From Phascolarctobacterium sp. (GTDB lineage Bacteria > Bacillota > Negativicutes > Acidaminococcales > Acidaminococcaceae), in NCBI GenBank assembly GCA_019417125.1, contig DXVZ01000062.1, positions 1 to 11,531 of the forward strand: 11,531 nt of DNA, given 5' to 3'. The notes under the pieces are model-generated. The model searched no databases. It worked only from the letters and a program-made list of their open reading frames with translations, and was not told the DNA's origin. Shown piece by piece: positions 7,318 to 11,531 of this stretch (position 1 is its first letter; the number at the start of each line of letters is the position of its first letter). The position numbers and the translations under genes are program-made.

Positions 7318-8094
7318 ATGCCGATGCTGAAAGAACTATGCGGCGCCGTGGGCAGCTTTGTAATAAAGTCGTGCGCGGACACGGGGCGCATTATGCAGCT
7401 GTTTTTAGATACGGCGGCGCGCCTGCGCAGTGCGGACGTTAAGGAAACCGTGCGGCAGATGTCGCGGCTCGGCGCTGATTCTTTGCCCATTGTGCTGATG
7501 ACGATACTTTTTACAGGCATGGTATTTTCTTTGCAGGTAGCAACGGAGTTTGTACGCTTCGGCGCGGCGGGTTCTGCCGGCGGCATTGTTGCCATCGCGC
7601 TGGGGCGCGAGCTGGCGCCTGTGCTGACTGGCGTAGTTGTTGCCGGGCGCATCGGTGCTGCCATTGCGGCGGAAATAGGCACAATGAAAGTAACCGAGCA
7701 GATTGACGCATTAAAAGTAATGGCAACCAACCCCATAACCTACCTTGTGGTGCCGCGCTTTTTGGCGGCGGTGCTGATGATGCCGGTACTGATTGTTTTT
7801 GCCAACGGCATCGGCAACGTCGGCGGCTGGGTAGTGGCGCATTACTATGCAGGTATCAGCAATTTTACGTATATTAATTCCATTAAAGTGTTTGCCGATA
7901 TTTTTGACGTTACCGGCGGCATGATAAAAAGCATGGTATTTGGCGCAATCATCGCCATTGTGGCAAGCCATAAAGGGCTCAGCGCCAAGCAAGGTGCCGA
8001 AGGCGTAGGCCTTGCCACGACCGAATCCGTAGTGCTTTCGATAATTTTGATTTTTATTACCAACTATTTTTTGTCGGCAATTTTGTATGTGTGA
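7318..8094 (+). CDS. mlaE: Mla lipid transporter permease MlaE
   Basis: Inner-membrane permease of the MlaEFD ABC transporter that moves phospholipids between inner and outer membranes. At 258 aa it is about the size of E. coli MlaE. An N-terminal amphipathic stretch (1-50) precedes about five hydrophobic segments (roughly 54-74, 86-118, 146-175, 203-217, 236-257). Family signatures are clear: GRELAPVLTGVVVAGRIGAA (97-116) and EQIDALKVMATNPITYLVVPR (127-147), the latter shared by MlaE/YrbE proteins. AGGAGAGG (7307-7314) precedes ATG 7318; an in-frame ATG at 7324 is also possible. The 105-bp AT-rich spacer upstream shows no clear promoter, so the gene may be read from its own weak promoter or from the S55 gene. 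mlaF follows after 10 bp. Confidence 0.96.
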   Translation: MPMLKELCGAVGSFVIKSCADTGRIMQLFLDTAARLRSADVKETVRQMSRLGADSLPIVLMTILFTGMVFSLQVATEFVRFGAAGSAGGIVAIALGRELAPVLTGVVVAGRIGAAIAAEIGTMKVTEQIDALKVMATNPITYLVVPRFLAAVLMMPVLIVFANGIGNVGGWVVAHYYAGISNFTYINSIKVFADIFDVTGGMIKSMVFGAIIAIVASHKGLSAKQGAEGVGLATTESVVLSIILIFITNYFLSAILYV

Positions 8095-8104
8095 GGCGGC
8101 TTAA

Positions 8105-8863
8105 ATGGCAGAAGCGGTTATCAGTTTGCGCCAACTAAATATCACTTTTGGCACGCATACGGTGCTTGATAACATCGACCTTGACGTGTACCGGGGCGAA
8201 ACGCTGGCAATACTCGGGCCTTCGGGCACCGGCAAAAGCACGGTGCTGCGCGCGATGATTGGGCTTTTGGAGCCTAACGGCGGGCAGATTTTTATTCAGG
8301 GCGAGGACGTAAGCGGTTTGGACGAGGACGGCTGGAACCGCCTGCGCATGAAGATGGGCATGGTATTTCAGTATTCGGCGCTGTTCGACTTTTTAACGGT
8401 GGGCGAAAACGTCGCCTTTGGGCTGCGCCAGCATACGGATAAGACCGATGAAGAAATACAAAGCATTGTAACGGCGATGCTTGATTTGGTGGGGCTGCCC
8501 GATACGCAGGAGTTATACCCGGCGGAGCTGAGCGGCGGCATGAAAAAGCGCGTGGGGCTTGCCCGCGCCATTGCCGTCAGCCCCGAAATAGTTTTGTACG
8601 ACGAACCGACGGCGGGGCTTGACCCGATTATGAGCCGCAACATCAGCCGCCTGATTAAAAAAACGCAGGAGCGTATGCACGTAACTTCCGTGCTGGTAAC
8701 GCACGATATGGAATCGGCATTTTATGCGGCGGACCGCGTGGCAATGCTGTACGAAGGGCATATCGTCGCCATCGGCACGGCGGATGAGATAAAAAACAGC
8801 ACTAACCCGATAGTAAAAGCCTTTATCGAAGGGCGCGAAATTAAAGAGCAGGTGATAAAATGA
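8105..8863 (+). CDS. mlaF: Mla lipid transporter ATPase MlaF
   Basis: Cytoplasmic ATPase that drives the MlaE permease. The 252-aa protein has every ABC motif: Walker A GPSGTGKST (38-46, Lys44), a Q-loop in MVFQYSALFDFLTVGENV, signature LSGGMKKRVGLARA (from 142), Walker B IVLYDEP (Glu167 catalytic) with AGLDP after it, and the switch His200 in VTHDM. SGGM in place of SGGQ and the SALFDFLTV stretch after the Q-loop are typical of MlaF-type ATPases. Its ribosome site (GAGG, 8093-8096) overlaps the end of mlaE, and its last bases overlap mlaD in an ATGA, so the three products are probably translated in a coupled way. No mlaB (STAS) gene, which stabilises MlaF in E. coli, is in the window. Confidence 0.97.
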   Translation: MAEAVISLRQLNITFGTHTVLDNIDLDVYRGETLAILGPSGTGKSTVLRAMIGLLEPNGGQIFIQGEDVSGLDEDGWNRLRMKMGMVFQYSALFDFLTVGENVAFGLRQHTDKTDEEIQSIVTAMLDLVGLPDTQELYPAELSGGMKKRVGLARAIAVSPEIVLYDEPTAGLDPIMSRNISRLIKKTQERMHVTSVLVTHDMESAFYAADRVAMLYEGHIVAIGTADEIKNSTNPIVKAFIEGREIKEQVIK

Positions 8864-10128
8864 GTTCCAGTGAAGTGAAAGTAGGCGCGATAACCCTGGG
8901 CGGCGCTGCTATTTTGGCAGCGATGATAACCTTTCTGGGAACCTTCAGCTTCGGCAGCGATAAATATGACATTTTGATAGATTATCCGCAGGTAAGCGGC
9001 TTGATGGCTGGCAACATGGTGCGTTACGCCGGCGTGCAGGTAGGCACGGTTAAGGGGCTTGCCGTAGGCAACGACGGCATTGAAGTTACCGCCGAAATTA
9101 ACGACAACGTGCAGATTCCTGCCGAAGCCACGTTCACCATCGGTTCGGACGGCATCATGGGCGAAAAATTCGTCGATATCCAGCCGCCAGTACGTTCCGT
9201 CAGCGTCTTTTTGGAGGAAGGCGACAGGGTTAAAGGCATGCCCGGCGGCGGGTTCGATACCTTTATGAGTTCTTCCGGCGACGTGCTGAAAAAAGTAGAA
9301 AACATCGCCGACGCGCTGGAAAATGTTTTCGGCGACCCCGAAGTACAGCAATCGATGCGCGAAGGCTTTTTGAATATGAAGGACATCAGCGCCAACATGA
9401 ACACCTTTACCAAGGTAATGGCGGATACTGCCGTTGATAACCAGCAGCAGATAAATTTAATGGCGAAGCAGCTGAGCGAGATGACGGTGCGCTTAAACGC
9501 TACGGCGGACAGCGTTGCCAACATCATCGGCGAGGTTGATAAAGGGCATACGGGGCAGAATGTTGCCCTGATGGTGGAAAACCTTGCCAAAACCAGCGCC
9601 CGCATTGAAGAAGCCAGCAAGCTGCTGGAAAAGGTTGCCAGCGACCCGCAGACCGAAGAAGATTTAAAGGCGACGCTGCATAACGCGCGCCAGGCAAGCG
9701 AAAAGGCCAACCGCATGCTGGGTGTTTTGGAAACGGCGGAGATAAACGCTGACGTAACGCACAGCGTAGACGGCGGCGACTGGCGCAGCAATTTGGGCGT
9801 AACCTTCCGCCCGCAGGACGACACTTTTTTTTACCTGGGCGGCTATGACCTTGGCGACAGCAACAAGCTGGATTTACAGTTTGGCAAGCAGTTTGACGCC
9901 GCCGATGTAAGCTTAGGCAGTATGCAGGGCGAATTTGGCGTGGGGCTGGGCTACAGCATTGCCGACCGCTTCCGCCTGTATACGCAGGTATATGATTTTG
10001 ACGACACCAAAGTAAAGCTGGGCGGCGAACTGAAGCTGACCGATAACCTTTCGATTTTGGGCGAGCAGACCGATTTGCGCCACGGCAGCAAAAATAACAC
10101 TTATGTGGGCGTGCGCACATATTTTTAA
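8860..10128 (+). CDS. mlaD: Elongated MlaD: MCE domain with C-terminal outer-membrane beta barrel
   Basis: Substrate-binding partner of MlaEF, here much longer (422 aa) than E. coli MlaD (183 aa). In order: a membrane anchor (about 8-29); one MCE domain (about 36-111, KYDILIDYPQVSGL to GEKFVDIQPP); a long, mostly helical stretch (about 133-293); and a beta-rich C-terminal domain (about 296-422). The C-terminal domain has some nine or ten amphipathic strands with Asp/Asn turns and ends in TYVGVRTYF. A terminal aromatic residue fits a barrel assembled in the outer membrane. In Veillonella parvula such a long MlaD is reported to bridge both membranes and replace MlaA and MlaC; none of these is beside it here either. 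The start overlaps mlaF (ATGA). The helical part contains two related segments (from 153 and from 256). The MCE and barrel calls are firm; the bridge role follows from the V. parvula work. Confidence 0.95.
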   Translation: MSSSEVKVGAITLGGAAILAAMITFLGTFSFGSDKYDILIDYPQVSGLMAGNMVRYAGVQVGTVKGLAVGNDGIEVTAEINDNVQIPAEATFTIGSDGIMGEKFVDIQPPVRSVSVFLEEGDRVKGMPGGGFDTFMSSSGDVLKKVENIADALENVFGDPEVQQSMREGFLNMKDISANMNTFTKVMADTAVDNQQQINLMAKQLSEMTVRLNATADSVANIIGEVDKGHTGQNVALMVENLAKTSARIEEASKLLEKVASDPQTEEDLKATLHNARQASEKANRMLGVLETAEINADVTHSVDGGDWRSNLGVTFRPQDDTFFYLGGYDLGDSNKLDLQFGKQFDAADVSLGSMQGEFGVGLGYSIADRFRLYTQVYDFDDTKVKLGGELKLTDNLSILGEQTDLRHGSKNNTYVGVRTYF

Positions 10129-10154
10129 AAGTTTGTTAACTTTAGAAAAAAGAG

Positions 10155-10183
10155 TTGACTTTTGAAAATAAAAAATATAAAAT
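10155..10183 (+). promoter_or_regulatory. Promoter of the TolC-family gene
   Basis: TTGACT (10155-10160), 17 bp, then TAAAAT (10178-10183); each box matches consensus at five of six positions. It begins 27 bp after mlaD in an AT-rich spacer. A transcript would start near 10190, at the edge of the palindrome at 10192-10205. The TolC gene can thus be expressed separately from mlaEFD. No GC-rich terminator follows mlaD, so read-through is also possible. Confidence 0.75.
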
Positions 10184-10191
10184 TTAAGCAC

Positions 10192-10205
10192 TGACTAATC
10201 AGTCA
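10192..10205. promoter_or_regulatory. Operator-like palindrome at the TolC-gene transcription start
   Basis: TGACT and AGTCA are perfect inverted arms around AATC. A second, overlapping pair, AATCA (10197-10201) and TGATT (10207-10211), lies just after. The site falls between the -10 box and the ribosome site, where a repressor would block initiation. TGACT-type palindromes are common operators of TetR-family repressors, which often control efflux and TolC genes. No regulator gene is in the window, so the repressor is an inference. Confidence 0.5.
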
Positions 10206-10227
10206 TTGATTGGAGGTATAGAGGAGA

Positions 10228-11531
10228 ATGTTCAGTCATAAAAAAGGTGTAAAGGTATTGGCATTAACGGCAGCGCTGAGCGTACTGTGTTCGCAGTCCG
10301 TTTTTGCCGCTACTTTGGAACTTGATTTGGATGAAACTATACAAAGGGCGCTTTTAACAAACCCAAGTGTAAAAATTGCGGAATATAACAGAAAAGCTGC
10401 TAAAGCTGATTACAGTGCTGCTAAAGGAGCACGCGGCATCAGCATCAGCCTTCAGCATGATTCGGGACGCAGAGGATATGCTGATAACCGTGTAAACCCT
10501 ATTTACAATAATGCTGGCGAGCTTATTGGTGCTTCATACAATAAGGCTATTGGCAACAGCCACAGCAATTCCATTACTGCCTCCCTGCCGATTTTTACCG
10601 GCGGTGAACTGCAGGGGCAGATTGGGCAGGCAAAGGCTAATTACCGCAGCATGCTTTCTGCCGAAGGCCAGGCATATATTGAAATGAAAGAAACCGCTAC
10701 CACCGGTTATTTTAATATGCTGGACGCAGCCAATATGAAAGCGCTGCGCCGGGAATCGGTTGACCGCCTGCAGGCGCATTTGGATAATGTAATGGCACAG
10801 TACAACGTAGGCGTTGTTGCCCGTGCGGACGTACTGCGCAGCGAAGTTGAGCTTGCCAACGCCCAGCAGAACTACATCAGCGCTTCCAACCAGTATGACG
10901 TTGCCGAAGCGACTTTAAACAACATCATCGGCACACCGCTGGGCACTACGCTGATTTTAAAAGACAGGCTGCAATATGAGCCTTACGATAATGATATGGC
11001 TTACTGCCTTGCCTACAGCGAACAGCACCGCCCGGAGCTGAAACAGGCGGAATACGCCATTGACTCCGCAGAAGCGGCGCTGGTAGTTGCGCGCAGCGGG
11101 CACATGCCTAAGGTTTATGCCAACGCCAGCAATAGCTGGGGCGGCACCGGCAGCAACTGGCCGGGCGACGATGATGAAAACTGGTCGGTTGGCGTAACCG
11201 CTTCCATTAACGTTTTCGACAGCGGCGTAACCTGGTCGAGAATCCATTCGGCACAGGAAAACCTTGCCAAAGCCAAGGAAAGCTACCGCCAGATTAAAGA
11301 CAATGTAGAACTGGAAGTGCGCACCGATTACCTTAACCTGCGCGAAGCGGAAAAACGCATCAGCACTACGCAGGTAGCAGTTGCCAGTGCGGAAGAAGAT
11401 TACCATATCGCGGTAGTACGCTATCAGGCGGGCGTAGGCACCAACATCGACGTTATGGACGCGCAGGAAGCCCTTACGCAGGCCAAAACCAACTACTACC
11501 AGGCATTGTACAACTACAATACATCTAAAGC
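10228..11531 (+). CDS. tolC: TolC-family outer-membrane channel protein (3' partial)
   Basis: Outer-membrane efflux or secretion channel; 434 codons are visible with no stop, so the C-terminus lies beyond the window. TolC-family proteins usually have about 430-500 residues, so little is missing. A signal peptide ends after VFA27. The first half has DLDETIQRALLTNPSVKIAEYNRKAA, the opening TolC helix, then SNSITASLPIFTGGEL (first barrel strands) and a long helix with ARADVLRSEVELANAQQNY. The second half repeats this plan: HRPELKQAEYAIDSAEAAL, then WSVGVTASINVFDSG and YQAGVGTNIDVMDAQEALTQAKTNYYQALYNYN. The duplicated hairpin-barrel plan is diagnostic. GAGGAG (10221-10226) sits very close to ATG 10228, and a better-spaced GGAGG (10212-10216) lies 11 bases ahead. 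Cys21 is not in a lipobox. Partner pump genes may follow downstream. It may serve efflux or export; the substrate is unknown. Confidence 0.95.
   Translation, partial: MFSHKKGVKVLALTAALSVLCSQSVFAATLELDLDETIQRALLTNPSVKIAEYNRKAAKADYSAAKGARGISISLQHDSGRRGYADNRVNPIYNNAGELIGASYNKAIGNSHSNSITASLPIFTGGELQGQIGQAKANYRSMLSAEGQAYIEMKETATTGYFNMLDAANMKALRRESVDRLQAHLDNVMAQYNVGVVARADVLRSEVELANAQQNYISASNQYDVAEATLNNIIGTPLGTTLILKDRLQYEPYDNDMAYCLAYSEQHRPELKQAEYAIDSAEAALVVARSGHMPKVYANASNSWGGTGSNWPGDDDENWSVGVTASINVFDSGVTWSRIHSAQENLAKAKESYRQIKDNVELEVRTDYLNLREAEKRISTTQVAVASAEEDYHIAVVRYQAGVGTNIDVMDAQEALTQAKTNYYQALYNYNTSK

Noticed and set aside
9024..9824. Long open frame (266 codons) on the minus strand opposite mlaD
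   Set aside because: It is a Ser-rich shadow of the mlaD codon pattern. The + strand carries an unambiguous MCE protein.
10128..10144. Hairpin AAAGTT-TGTT-AACTTT after mlaD as a terminator
   Set aside because: The stem is only 6 bp and AT-rich, with no T-run after it; it is probably chance.
10258..10300. Cys21 of the TolC-family protein as a lipoprotein anchor
   Set aside because: The residues before the Cys (S-V-L) do not fit a lipobox, and a standard cleavage site follows after Ala27.

Overview
The window reads as a piece of chromosome from a diderm Firmicute (class Negativicutes). The family could be Acidaminococcaceae or Veillonellaceae, but that is a guess. The evidence is a mixture. 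There are Firmicute-style ribosome binding sites, a MurA and an MreB/Mbl-type protein, and a protein related to the sporulation protease SpoIVB. Beside them are proteins that only make sense with an outer membrane: a porin of the OmpM type, an Mla lipid transporter and a TolC-family channel. All recognised genes lie on the + strand; the minus-strand open frames look like shadows.

Layout. (1) 1-929: 3' part of a beta-barrel porin, closed by a strong intrinsic terminator. (2) 930-1263: non-coding, with a 23-bp-period direct repeat and an extended -10 promoter. It leads to a 64-aa helical protein of unknown role (1264-1458) with its own terminator. (3) 1532-3975: promoter, murA and mreB, 14 bp apart, ending in a hairpin that may terminate or attenuate. 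(4) 3996-5396: secreted AMIN plus phosphodiester glycosidase (NAGPA) protein. (5) 5400-7212: a near-consensus promoter, a leader with a terminator-like hairpin, and a secreted S55 (SpoIVB-type) protein. (6) 7318-10128: mlaE, mlaF and mlaD, tightly packed. (7) 10155 to the end: promoter, operator-like palindrome and a TolC-family gene that runs off the window.

Theme. The window links wall synthesis (MurA, MreB), wall or envelope processing (AMIN-NAGPA, S55) and outer-membrane lipid transport and export (MlaEFD, TolC). The most notable protein is MlaD. It carries the usual membrane anchor and MCE domain, then about 160 helical residues, and it ends in an outer-membrane-like beta barrel with a C-terminal Tyr-Phe. 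No mlaA, mlaB or mlaC lies beside it. This matches the trans-envelope bridge type of Mla described in Veillonella parvula. The second notable protein is the S55 protein, in which the serine motif and the histidine motif come in the opposite order to SpoIVB, suggesting a permuted protease fold.
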